Assembly: GCA_002791595.1 (NCBI GenBank)
Contig: PFXJ01000128.1
Coordinates: 26,365 to 69,871, forward strand
Length of the DNA stretch: 43,507 bases
From: a candidate division Zixibacteria bacterium CG_4_9_14_3_um_filter_46_8
GTDB taxonomy: Bacteria; Zixibacteria; MSB-5A5; UM-FILTER-46-8
Direction of reading: 5' to 3'
Shown here: positions 1 through 8,360 of the stretch, one piece after another
Layout: each line of letters starts with the position of its first letter
How positions within the stretch are numbered: the stretch's first letter is position 1
Program-made: the position numbers and the translations under genes
The notes under the pieces: model-generated
Seen by the model: only the letters and a program-made list of their open reading frames with translations
Told to the model about the DNA's origin: nothing
The model's database searches: none

Positions 1-173
1 TCGACTAAGGCGTGGTCAAAAAATGGATTCTTCGCAGGATTGAAAAATTGTTTCCGCTCAATCAACAGGGGGGGCACCCAGTTTGGATTTCCTTTATACA
101 CACTCCATGGGAATTTGAGAAACCTGTTGAGCTGTTTCCCCCCGATGACTTTTTCAATCCTGATATCGGGCAT
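1..173 (-). CDS. GNAT-like N-acyltransferase, N-terminal fragment (gene runs off the left edge); candidate bacterial ceramide synthase (bCerS-like)
   Basis: Minus-strand translation from ATG at 173: MPDIRIEKVIGGKQLNRFLKFPWSVYKGNPNWVPPLLIERKQFFNPAKNPFFDHALV, open to the window edge. The FPW.vY...PNWVPPL...k...P.KNPFF.HA pattern is characteristic of a widespread GNAT-like acyltransferase family. It starts 4 nt after the spt-like stop codon. Confidence 0.75.
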   Translation of the reverse strand, partial: MPDIRIEKVIGGKQLNRFLKFPWSVYKGNPNWVPPLLIERKQFFNPAKNPFFDHALV

Positions 174-177
174 AAGT

Positions 178-1359
178 TCAAATTATCCCGAACTTCTTGC
201 CTACTTTTCGGAAGGTCTCCAAGACTCTATCTATTTGCCCATCAGTATGAGTTGCGGTATAGCTGGTGCGAATGAGGCCCTGACCCGGTGGAACCGCCGG
301 CGGGATTATTGGGTTGGTGAAAAGGCCGGCATCCGAGAGTGCTCTGCAGATTTGAAATGTCTGCATCTCATCACCAACGTAAATCGGCACAATCGGCGTC
401 TGAGTAAGGCCAATATTAAAACCCATCCCCTTGAATTCTGTATGCACCCTTTCCGTAATATCCCAGAGCCTCTTGCGCCGTTGCGGTTCTTTCTGGATTA
501 TTTCCAATGCTTTCAGACATGCCGCCACCGATGCCGGTGGTATGGAGGCCGAAAAAATCAGGGCCCGTGAAAAATGCCTGATATAATCTATGACTTCCGT
601 TGAGGAAGCTATCACCCCGCCCAGCGAAGCAAATGATTTCGAGAATGTCCCCATTACCATATCGGTTTCGTCACCGAGGCCAAAATGCTCGGTCGTCCCG
701 CGCCCGTTCTCACCCAGAACCCCAAGGGAATGGGCATCATCTACCAAAATCCTGGCGCCATATTTCCGGGCGAGGCGAACAATTTGGGGCAAATCACAAA
801 TATCGCCTTCCATCGAGAAAACGCCATCAGTAACAATCAGTTTGCCGCAATCATTGTCATTAACCTTTAATAGCCGTTCCAGATCCTCCATATCATTATG
901 CTTAAATTTTATGGTCCTGCCAAATGATAATCGACAACCATCCACTATTGAAGCGTGGTCTGATCTATCGGCAAAAATCAGATCATTCTTCCCTACCAAA
1001 CAGGAAATCGCTCCCAAATTCGTCTGAAAACCAGTGGAAAATACTTGTGCCTTCTCTTTCTTGAGGAATTTGGCAAGCTCATATTCCAACTCCTCGTGAA
1101 GATCCAGGGTGCCATTTAGGAACCTCGATCCTGTGCAACCTGACCCATACTTCAATGCGGCATTGGCGGCGGCCTCTTTTACACGAGGATCTGAAACCAA
1201 TCCAAGGTAATTATTCGAGCCAATCATCAGCATTTTTTGGCCATTAATAACTACCTCTGTCCCCAACGATGAACTTATCGGCCTGAAATAAGGATAAAAC
1301 CCTGCATCCTGAATTTCCTTATGTCGAACGAACTGTTTACACTTTGCTAAAAGATCCAT
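178..1359 (-). CDS. spt: Alpha-oxoamine synthase family PLP enzyme, probably serine palmitoyltransferase (alternatively AONS/KBL-like)
   Basis: 393 aa; [38 protein letters not shown] and [11 protein letters not shown] (PLP lysine) motifs. Spt assigned over BioF/Kbl from neighbours (GNAT-like acyltransferase, divergent SDR). Confidence 0.8.
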   Translation of the reverse strand: MDLLAKCKQFVRHKEIQDAGFYPYFRPISSSLGTEVVINGQKMLMIGSNNYLGLVSDPRVKEAAANAALKYGSGCTGSRFLNGTLDLHEELEYELAKFLKKEKAQVFSTGFQTNLGAISCLVGKNDLIFADRSDHASIVDGCRLSFGRTIKFKHNDMEDLERLLKVNDNDCGKLIVTDGVFSMEGDICDLPQIVRLARKYGARILVDDAHSLGVLGENGRGTTEHFGLGDETDMVMGTFSKSFASLGGVIASSTEVIDYIRHFSRALIFSASIPPASVAACLKALEIIQKEPQRRKRLWDITERVHTEFKGMGFNIGLTQTPIVPIYVGDEMQTFQICRALSDAGLFTNPIIPPAVPPGQGLIRTSYTATHTDGQIDRVLETFRKVGKKFGII

Positions 1360-1462
1360 TTAATATTTCTCTGCAAGCCTAATTCCTTGCGCTTGAGTAA
1401 CTCAACATATATTTTGGGCTTTATCTCAAATCCATCCGAATAAGCATTTTCGGAGCAAAACT

Positions 1463-1494
1463 ACTATTAATTGAATTTCAATCACATTGTCAAG
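1463..1494 (-). promoter_or_regulatory. Putative sigma70-like promoter for the spt operon
   Basis: Minus strand TTGACA (1489-1494) - 17 nt - TTAATA, in the gap between divergent genes. Confidence 0.4.
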
Positions 1495-1501
1495 AAATAA
1501 A

Positions 1502-2509
1502 ATGCATACCGATATTGAGCCTGCCGGAGCCAGATGCCTTGTAACTGGAGCCAATGGTTTCATCGGGAGCCACCTTTGTGACCGCCTAATCGATATGGGT
1601 TGCAAGGTATTTGCTTTGGTAAGAAGATCCTCAAATCTTAAATACATTAGCTCCCCGAAAATTGAATTTCGTTTCGGAGAACTTCGAGATTACCAATCTC
1701 TTCAAAAGGCAGTAGGCGACATTGATTTCATCTTTCATTCTGCCGGCTTGACAAAAGCAAGAAACAAATCTGAATTTTTCCAGGTTAATCATCTTGGTAC
1801 CCAGACATTATTGAAGGCAATTCCTGAAAACAGAAAGGATTTGAATAGATTAATCTATATTTCTTCGCAGGCGGCAACAGGGCCAGGCGTATCGGATGAG
1901 CCCTCTAACGAAAATCAAACTCCCGATCCCGTATCTGCTTATGGTCGATCCAAATTGCTGGGAGAGGAGGAAGTGAAGCAGTTTGCAGAAAAAGTCCCTT
2001 ACGTAATCATCAGGCCAACTTCAGTCTATGGTCCCCGCGATACTGAAATCCTTTCATTTTTCCGGGCCGCCTCTTGGGGAATAAAACCTCACTTCGGAAA
2101 TCGAAAATCAATCCTATCTTTGGTCTTTGTGGACGATTTGGTGGACGGCATCATAATGGGCGCTTTCAGCAACAAATCCAGAAACCAAACATATTTTATT
2201 TCTGATGGCATGGTTTATGAGTGGAGTGAAATTGTGGATTGTCTTCTGGCGGCATTTGGCAAAAAAGGAGTGAAAATCACTATTCCCGTCAGGCTTTTTC
2301 ACCTTATTGGATGGCTGACCGAGAACGCTTTTAATTTGGTGGGCAAGACACCAATGTTGACTAAGGAAAAAGCATTTGAGATAACCTGTGACAATTGGGG
2401 TTGCAGCGCTGAAAAGGCAATGCGCGATTTCGGTTATTCACCAAGGATATTATTCAAAGAAGGAGCAGTGATGACTGCAAAATGGTATAAGGATAACAGA
2501 TGGCTTTAG
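1502..2509 (+). CDS. NAD-dependent epimerase/dehydratase (extended SDR); candidate CerR-like ceramide reductase
   Basis: VTGANGFIGSHLCDRL Rossmann glycine motif, YGRSKLLGEE (YxxxK), RPTSVYGPRD. ATG at 1502 preferred over the TTG at 1487, which overlaps the opposing promoter. Confidence 0.85.
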   Translation: MHTDIEPAGARCLVTGANGFIGSHLCDRLIDMGCKVFALVRRSSNLKYISSPKIEFRFGELRDYQSLQKAVGDIDFIFHSAGLTKARNKSEFFQVNHLGTQTLLKAIPENRKDLNRLIYISSQAATGPGVSDEPSNENQTPDPVSAYGRSKLLGEEEVKQFAEKVPYVIIRPTSVYGPRDTEILSFFRAASWGIKPHFGNRKSILSLVFVDDLVDGIIMGAFSNKSRNQTYFISDGMVYEWSEIVDCLLAAFGKKGVKITIPVRLFHLIGWLTENAFNLVGKTPMLTKEKAFEITCDNWGCSAEKAMRDFGYSPRILFKEGAVMTAKWYKDNRWL

Positions 2510-3678
2510 ACGATAAGCAGATCGAATCGAAATTGAAAGATGCCAGAGGATTATTCCCGCTTCTTTCTGAATATACATTTCTAAATTGCGCTTCACGTCC
2601 GCCATTGGGGATTCCCATCCGGAAACGGCTGGATGAATTCTATGACAATATGATGCATATAGCTGTTGATGACATAGAAGCATTATTCGCACCGATAGAA
2701 TCTTCACGGCAGAAGCTGGCCCTGCTATTCGGCTGCCAACCGGCAGAGATTGCCATCACGACCAACACTTCCTACGGCATCAACCTTGCGGCCTGGGGAT
2801 TAGGATTGAAGCCGGGAGATACGGTTTTACTGATAGATATCGAATTCCCTGCTAACATATATCCATTTCTTAAACTAAAAGAAACAGGGGTCAATATAAA
2901 ATTTGTCAAAAGCCACAATGGCCAATTCGATGTATCCGATATCGAATTGGCATTGACACCCGATGTAAAATTGTTTTCCACATCTTGGGTGCAATTTTTT
3001 AATGGCGCCCGAAATGACCTTGAGGCATTAGGTCAACTTTGTTCTGAAAGAGAGGTATTCTTTTCGGTCGATGGAATCCAGGGGGCCGGAGCAATCGCGC
3101 TGAATCTATCCCAGACAGGGGTCGATCTCTTTTCGGCAGGCGCTGAGAAATGGCTTCTTGCTCCCTGCGGAGTTGGCTTTACTTACCTCGCCAACCGTTC
3201 CGATCATTTAATAAAAAACCATTATGCCGGGTGGCTGGGGGTCGATTGGGGGGGTGTATTCACTTCGCTCCTCGATTATACCAGGAAATTCAAAAATGGC
3301 GCGGCACGTTTTGAGATTGGCACTTATCCATATCAGGAAATTTGGGGATTCGAAGCCGCTCTGGATATTATTCTTGAAATTGGAATTGATAATATTTCCC
3401 ACCATAATATAAAGCTCCTGGATTTATTAATAGGATATCTGAAAGATTCCGGTTCTTATCGAATCGTCTCACCATTGGAGATGGCAAGAAGATCCTCGAT
3501 ATTGAGTTTTACTTGCGATAATCCTGAGCATGTTTATAAACAGTTGAATGACAATCGAATAGTAACTTCTTATCGCGAGGGTGCCATCAGAGTTTCGCCT
3601 CATTTTTATAACAACCTGGATGACATAGAATTGTTGATTGAAGTGCTAAGAAAGATTGAGAATGAAGGCTTTCGCTAA
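2500..3678 (+). CDS. Class V aminotransferase (cysteine desulfurase / isopenicillin-N-epimerase-like fold)
   Basis: 392 aa; TTNTSYGIN, SVDGIQGAGA, SAGAEKWLLAPCGVGF (PLP lysine region). Overlaps the upstream SDR gene by 10 nt. Confidence 0.8.
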   Translation: MALDDKQIESKLKDARGLFPLLSEYTFLNCASRPPLGIPIRKRLDEFYDNMMHIAVDDIEALFAPIESSRQKLALLFGCQPAEIAITTNTSYGINLAAWGLGLKPGDTVLLIDIEFPANIYPFLKLKETGVNIKFVKSHNGQFDVSDIELALTPDVKLFSTSWVQFFNGARNDLEALGQLCSEREVFFSVDGIQGAGAIALNLSQTGVDLFSAGAEKWLLAPCGVGFTYLANRSDHLIKNHYAGWLGVDWGGVFTSLLDYTRKFKNGAARFEIGTYPYQEIWGFEAALDIILEIGIDNISHHNIKLLDLLIGYLKDSGSYRIVSPLEMARRSSILSFTCDNPEHVYKQLNDNRIVTSYREGAIRVSPHFYNNLDDIELLIEVLRKIENEGFR

Positions 3679-4441
3679 GAGTTGGAAGGCTATCTGCATC
3701 ATACCGGCGCGCTATGGTTCCACCCGATTCCCAGGAAAACCACTATGTGAAATTGCCGGCCAGACCCTTATCGAGCGGGTTTATCGCCAGGTTATGAAAG
3801 CCAAGCGCGTATCAAGCATTTATGTGGCCACAGATGACCAGAGGATAGCCGACGAAGTGGATCGCTTTGGGGGTCAAGCCATTATGACTTCTCCTCATCA
3901 CCAATCCGGGACTGACCGTATTGCAGAGGCGTCAGAGAATCTCGATTTTGACATCGTGGTCAATATTCAAGGCGATGAACCCCTAATTCCACCTTCTCTG
4001 GTAGATAGCCTGATAGGGCTATTCGATCATGCTTATGATTTCAAAGTTGCTACCGCCGCTTATGTCACCAATAATCTGAACCTTGTTTCAACCCCAGATT
4101 CAGTTAAAGTCGTTGTTGATAATAACCTCAATGCCCTGTATTTCTCAAGGGCAATGATACCGGCTCTGCCAACAAATTTTGATTTAGTGGTCAGCCGGAA
4201 ATCCTTCGGATGGAAAGGATATTTTAAGCATATCGGGATTTATGTCTTCACTCGTGAAGCTCTTGATGAATTTGTAGGATTAAAACAAAGTATGCTGGAA
4301 CAAATAGAGAGACTGGAACAGCTGAGAATGATTGAAAATGGAATGAAGATAAGGGTGATGCTCACCGACTACGCCCCGGTCTCTGTGGATGTGCCTGCAG
4401 ATATTGAACGGGTGATAAAGGCTTTGAAGGTTAAAATTTGA
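3662..4441 (+). CDS. kdsB: 3-deoxy-manno-octulosonate cytidylyltransferase (CMP-KDO synthetase)
   Basis: IIPARYGSTRFPGKPL, YVATDD, SGTDRIAEA, VVNIQGDEPLI, FKHIGIYVF motifs; overlaps the upstream aminotransferase gene by 17 nt. Confidence 0.95.
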   Translation: MKAFAKSWKAICIIPARYGSTRFPGKPLCEIAGQTLIERVYRQVMKAKRVSSIYVATDDQRIADEVDRFGGQAIMTSPHHQSGTDRIAEASENLDFDIVVNIQGDEPLIPPSLVDSLIGLFDHAYDFKVATAAYVTNNLNLVSTPDSVKVVVDNNLNALYFSRAMIPALPTNFDLVVSRKSFGWKGYFKHIGIYVFTREALDEFVGLKQSMLEQIERLEQLRMIENGMKIRVMLTDYAPVSVDVPADIERVIKALKVKI

Positions 4442-4564
4442 CTGTTAATTCTCTTTGGAAGAATCAATTCTGAACATAGTATTTACAAAAATTACAGTTG
4501 AATAGGACAAGAATTAATTACGAGGAAACCTACTGGATTTTATCGCAAAATGAGAGGGTTTTGC

Positions 4565-4592
4565 TTGACTAATTGCAAAAAAATATTATATT
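4565..4592 (+). promoter_or_regulatory. Putative sigma70-like promoter
   Basis: TTGACT (4565-4570) - 16 nt - TATATT (4587-4592), upstream of the propeller/CTD gene. Confidence 0.5.
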
Positions 4593-4744
4593 ATGCTATT
4601 ATATTTTTTAATCTTGATGGCGATACCAGAGGTTTGATTTTCAGCAGAATGCCCATAAATTAATAGGATTGAGATTGCCGGGGAATATAATATACTGCTG
4701 GAAACTAAGTTAGCTAATACATAGGTTTTTTGGAAGGAGTTTGG

Positions 4745-6592
4745 ATGAAAGGGAAGAGCATATTCTTACTGATAGTTATTTTCTTGATTTCCACCCATGC
4801 CATGGGGCAAAATCTGCTTTGGCAGAACTCGTATGGGGGTAGCTTCATTGACCAATCATTTGGGCTATGCGAGACGTATGATGGCGGTTATGTGATGACC
4901 GGATTCACTCTTTCATTTAGTAATAATCCTGGAGTGGAGTCAGATTTATGGTTAGTCAAAACCGATTCCAATGGCAATGTTGTTTGGAGTCGCACTTACG
5001 GTGGGTCAAATCATGATTTGGGGTATTATGTTGAGGAAACCTCTGACCGTGGCCTTATAGTGACGGGAAGGACATTATCATTTGGTTCTGGAACTCAGCT
5101 TTATGTAATCAAGACCGATTCTCTCGGGAATATAGTTTGGGAACGCACCTATGGCGGACCGCTTAATGAGCAGGGGCGGCACATAAAACAAATTTCCGAT
5201 GGCGGTTATATTATTTCGGGCTTCACGACTTCATTCGGGCCGGGCGATTTTGACGCTTATTTCATCAGGATCGATCGCTATGGGAATATTATGTGGGAGA
5301 GGGCTTATGATAGAAGCCAGCTACCATATCCTTATGGTGATTTCGGCCAATGTGCGGTGGAAACTCCGGATGGCGGTTTCATGATGGCGGCGGTAACCTC
5401 AGGCGCCACATCAGATCGAGATTATTGGCTGATTCGAACCGATGGCAATGGTGATACTCTTTGGACAAAGGTCTATGGGGGAATCGGTGAGGAAGAATGC
5501 AAAACGGTGGAAATGACTTCAGATGGCAATTATATAATAGCCGGAAGGTCACAGAGTTTTGGATTCGGAAGGGAGGATTTCTGGTTATTGAAAACCGACC
5601 CCAATGGCGACACCCTATGGTCAGCTTCATACGGCGGTTTTCACAATGATTTCGGCTATTGGGGCGAACAGACTTCCGATGACGGCTACATATTAGGCGG
5701 TCGTTCCCTGTCTTTTGGCAACGGGGATAATGACTATTGGGTGGTTAAGGCCGATGATCAGGGCGCTCTTAAGTGGAGCCAGCGATATGGCGGGCCGGGA
5801 GAAGACTTTGCTTTCAAGGTGCGGGAAACAACAGATGGAGGTTACATAATCGGTGGTTATTCAAATTCTTTCGGCGCCGGAGAAGATGATTTTTATCTAG
5901 TCAAGATAGGCCATCAGATAATCCGCATTGGTGTCATCCCCCAGAATCCGCCGGTCGTTGTGCCGCGCGGATGCAGTGTTGTGTATAGTGGCACCTTGCT
6001 TAATAATACCCAGAATAATCAGCAATATTATGTTTGGGCAAAGATGCGCAGGCCTAATGGCACTTACTTCAATTTCGGTAATAAATCCAGGATCACTAAT
6101 GGCCCGAATCAGCTCCTGCAATATTCTCCTTTAACATTTCAGATTCCTGGCGATGCCCCATTGGGCACCTATACATTCATTGCCTATTGTGGATTCACCT
6201 ACCCAAATATAATTGATTCCGCCACTTTCGATTTCAGTATCGTGGATATGCTATGCAGTCCCACTGGAGCCGAGGACTGGCGTTTTCAGGCTTGGGATGA
6301 ATGTCCGGCATCTGACGAGCAAATCCCTGGCGCTACGGCTATGGCAGAGAATTATCCAAATCCTTTCAATGTTTCTACGGAAATCAGATATCTGGTGCCT
6401 GCGGCCGCTCAGGCGACAATCGATATCTACAACATCCTCGGTCAGCGAGTTGAGACTTTAATTAATAGCTTCCAGGAAGCAGGCTGGCATTCTACACAAT
6501 GGGATGCATCAGCAAGATCCTCAGGCTTATATTATTTCGTTCTAAAAACTCAGGATCAATCCGTTGTCAGGAAAATGGTAGTTTTAAAATGA
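4745..6592 (+). CDS. Secreted beta-propeller-repeat protein with T9SS type A C-terminal sorting domain
   Basis: Signal peptide MKGKSIFLLIVIFLISTHAMGQ; about seven repeats of the form LWxxxYGGxxxDxGxxxxxTSDGGYIIxGxSxSFGxGxxDxWLxKTDxxGD; C-terminus AENYPNPFN...IYNILGQRV...SGLYYFVL...RKMVVLK. ATG 4745 follows GGAAGGAG. Confidence 0.88.
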   Translation: MKGKSIFLLIVIFLISTHAMGQNLLWQNSYGGSFIDQSFGLCETYDGGYVMTGFTLSFSNNPGVESDLWLVKTDSNGNVVWSRTYGGSNHDLGYYVEETSDRGLIVTGRTLSFGSGTQLYVIKTDSLGNIVWERTYGGPLNEQGRHIKQISDGGYIISGFTTSFGPGDFDAYFIRIDRYGNIMWERAYDRSQLPYPYGDFGQCAVETPDGGFMMAAVTSGATSDRDYWLIRTDGNGDTLWTKVYGGIGEEECKTVEMTSDGNYIIAGRSQSFGFGREDFWLLKTDPNGDTLWSASYGGFHNDFGYWGEQTSDDGYILGGRSLSFGNGDNDYWVVKADDQGALKWSQRYGGPGEDFAFKVRETTDGGYIIGGYSNSFGAGEDDFYLVKIGHQIIRIGVIPQNPPVVVPRGCSVVYSGTLLNNTQNNQQYYVWAKMRRPNGTYFNFGNKSRITNGPNQLLQYSPLTFQIPGDAPLGTYTFIAYCGFTYPNIIDSATFDFSIVDMLCSPTGAEDWRFQAWDECPASDEQIPGATAMAENYPNPFNVSTEIRYLVPAAAQATIDIYNILGQRVETLINSFQEAGWHSTQWDASARSSGLYYFVLKTQDQSVVRKMVVLK

Positions 6593-6711
6593 TAATGGAT
6601 AGGTCCTTATCAACAGCATAGCCAATCAATTTCGGCTCCGAAGTTAAATATTATTTATCCCGACAATCAATTCAATCAGCCTCAAATGTTGATCGCTATT
6701 GGTCATTGGGT

Positions 6712-6740
6712 TTGACTTCTTATCTGCCTTAAGCTATTTT
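6712..6740 (+). promoter_or_regulatory. Putative sigma70-like promoter
   Basis: TTGACT - 17 nt - TATTTT upstream of the MBL gene at 6824. Confidence 0.3.
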
Positions 6741-6823
6741 GTCCCCGAATGAATCAATGGTCCCCTTTGCCGTAGGATATCAGAAACTTTGGTTCATCTT
6801 AATCCTTATAACCAAGAGTAATT

Positions 6824-8215
6824 ATGGTTACCATCACATTTTATGGCGCAACCAAAACCGTTACCGGTTCAAGATCTCTTCTCAAATTTCATAATACCAA
6901 TATACTGGTTGATTGCGGTTTATTTCAAGGCGCAAAGGAAAACCGATTGAGGAATTGGGAGCCATTCCCGGTTCCGCCCGCGGATATTGACCGGGTTCTT
7001 CTGACTCATGCTCATATTGATCATTCGGGATACTTGCCGCGTCTTTTCCGAGATGGGTTCGCAGGCCCTATTCACTGCACCCATTCCACATCGGACCTCT
7101 GCGAGATTATGCTTAAAGACAGCGCTCATCTACAGGAAGAAGATGCCTACTGGGCCAATAAGAAAGGATTTTCAAAACATACTCCTGCTCTGCCATTATA
7201 TACGCTTGCCGATGCAGAAGCGGTGTTGAGGTTCTTTTCTCCACTGTATTATGGAGAGGATTATAATTTAGGCGGTATCAGAATAAAATTCAAAGATGCC
7301 GGACATATCCTTGGCTCATCCTTCATAGATATCAAAGCCTCCAAAGGCAACCGAGCCAAGAAAATCCTTTTCAGCGGAGATATGGGGAGGCCGTCAAAAC
7401 CAATCCTAAGAGAACCGGCTCAGGTATATGACGTCGATTACTTAATCCTCGAATCGACCTACGGGGATCGTTTGCACGATGATGCCCCTCCTGAAGAACA
7501 ATTCGCCCGGGTGATCTCTGAGAGCATAAGAAGAGGCGGAGTATTGGTCATCCCTTCCTTTGCAGTAGGACGAACACAGACCCTGCTTTATATTATTCGG
7601 GAATTAGAAGAGCAGGGCAGGATTCCATCATTGCCGGTTTATGTCGATTCTCCGATGGCAATTGATGCCACCGATATATTTCAGAGACGAATATCCGACC
7701 AGAATCTGACCAGCAGGGTCCTAACTATCAAAGGCATAAGGATCTTCTGCCCGAAGCAACTTCATCTCTGCAGGACCAGAGAGCAGTCAAAAACCATAAA
7801 TAGAGTTAAAAGCCATGCTATCATCATTGCTTCAAGCGGAATGGCCACCGGCGGCAGAATCCTTCACCATCTTGAGCTACGTTTGCCTCACCCCGAAAAT
7901 ACAATCCTATTCAGTGGTTATCAAGCCCCGGGAACAAGGGGTAGAACTATTCTGGATGGTAATCCTTCGGTCAGGTTACATGGCTTTGATATTGCGATTA
8001 AAGCAAAAATCGAAGATATCTCTGGGTTTTCGGGCCATGCTGATTATAATGAGATATTGGCATGGCTTATGGGTTTCAACAAAGCGCCAGAGAGAATATT
8101 CATCATCCACGGAGAACCGGAAGCATCAGCCTCTCTGGCAGATAAAATCAGAGATAGATTCAGATGGGATGTTGTAATTCCGGAATTTGGGGAGACTTTC
8201 GAATTGGGCATTTAA
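6824..8215 (+). CDS. Metallo-beta-lactamase-fold beta-CASP RNA exonuclease (CPSF/YSH1-like)
   Basis: LLTHAHIDHSGYLPRL, FSGDMGRP, ILESTYGDR, PSFAVGRTQ, SSGMATGGRILHHLE, FSGYQAPGTRGRTILDG, SGFSGHADYNEIL. Confidence 0.92.
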   Translation: MVTITFYGATKTVTGSRSLLKFHNTNILVDCGLFQGAKENRLRNWEPFPVPPADIDRVLLTHAHIDHSGYLPRLFRDGFAGPIHCTHSTSDLCEIMLKDSAHLQEEDAYWANKKGFSKHTPALPLYTLADAEAVLRFFSPLYYGEDYNLGGIRIKFKDAGHILGSSFIDIKASKGNRAKKILFSGDMGRPSKPILREPAQVYDVDYLILESTYGDRLHDDAPPEEQFARVISESIRRGGVLVIPSFAVGRTQTLLYIIRELEEQGRIPSLPVYVDSPMAIDATDIFQRRISDQNLTSRVLTIKGIRIFCPKQLHLCRTREQSKTINRVKSHAIIIASSGMATGGRILHHLELRLPHPENTILFSGYQAPGTRGRTILDGNPSVRLHGFDIAIKAKIEDISGFSGHADYNEILAWLMGFNKAPERIFIIHGEPEASASLADKIRDRFRWDVVIPEFGETFELGI

Positions 8216-8360
8216 TCAGGGCCAGCCTTTCATTAGAGGGCGACAAACTTGCTCTTTGAGTTTTTGATAGTATTAATGGCGTAAAAGGCATATAATTGGT
8301 CGAATAGACTTCTATCGATATCTATTCACTTCGGATTCTTGAATTGAGAGAGTTAGACCT

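Noticed and set aside
40-570. 176-aa plus-strand ORF (and 590-1027, 600-833)
   Set aside because: Antisense to the spt-like gene and the bCerS-like fragment; composition is not protein-like and no recognisable motif was seen.
2500-4441. Kdo8N (8-amino-KDO) biosynthesis operon based on aminotransferase + KdsB
   Set aside because: Known KdnA is a DegT-type aminotransferase paired with the KdnB dehydrogenase. This one is class V and no KdnB-like gene is present, so the assignment is not supported.
4811-5912. CRISPR or nucleotide tandem repeat in the propeller gene
   Set aside because: Periodicity is at protein level (~55 aa) with diverged nucleotides and no spacers; it is a coding repeat.
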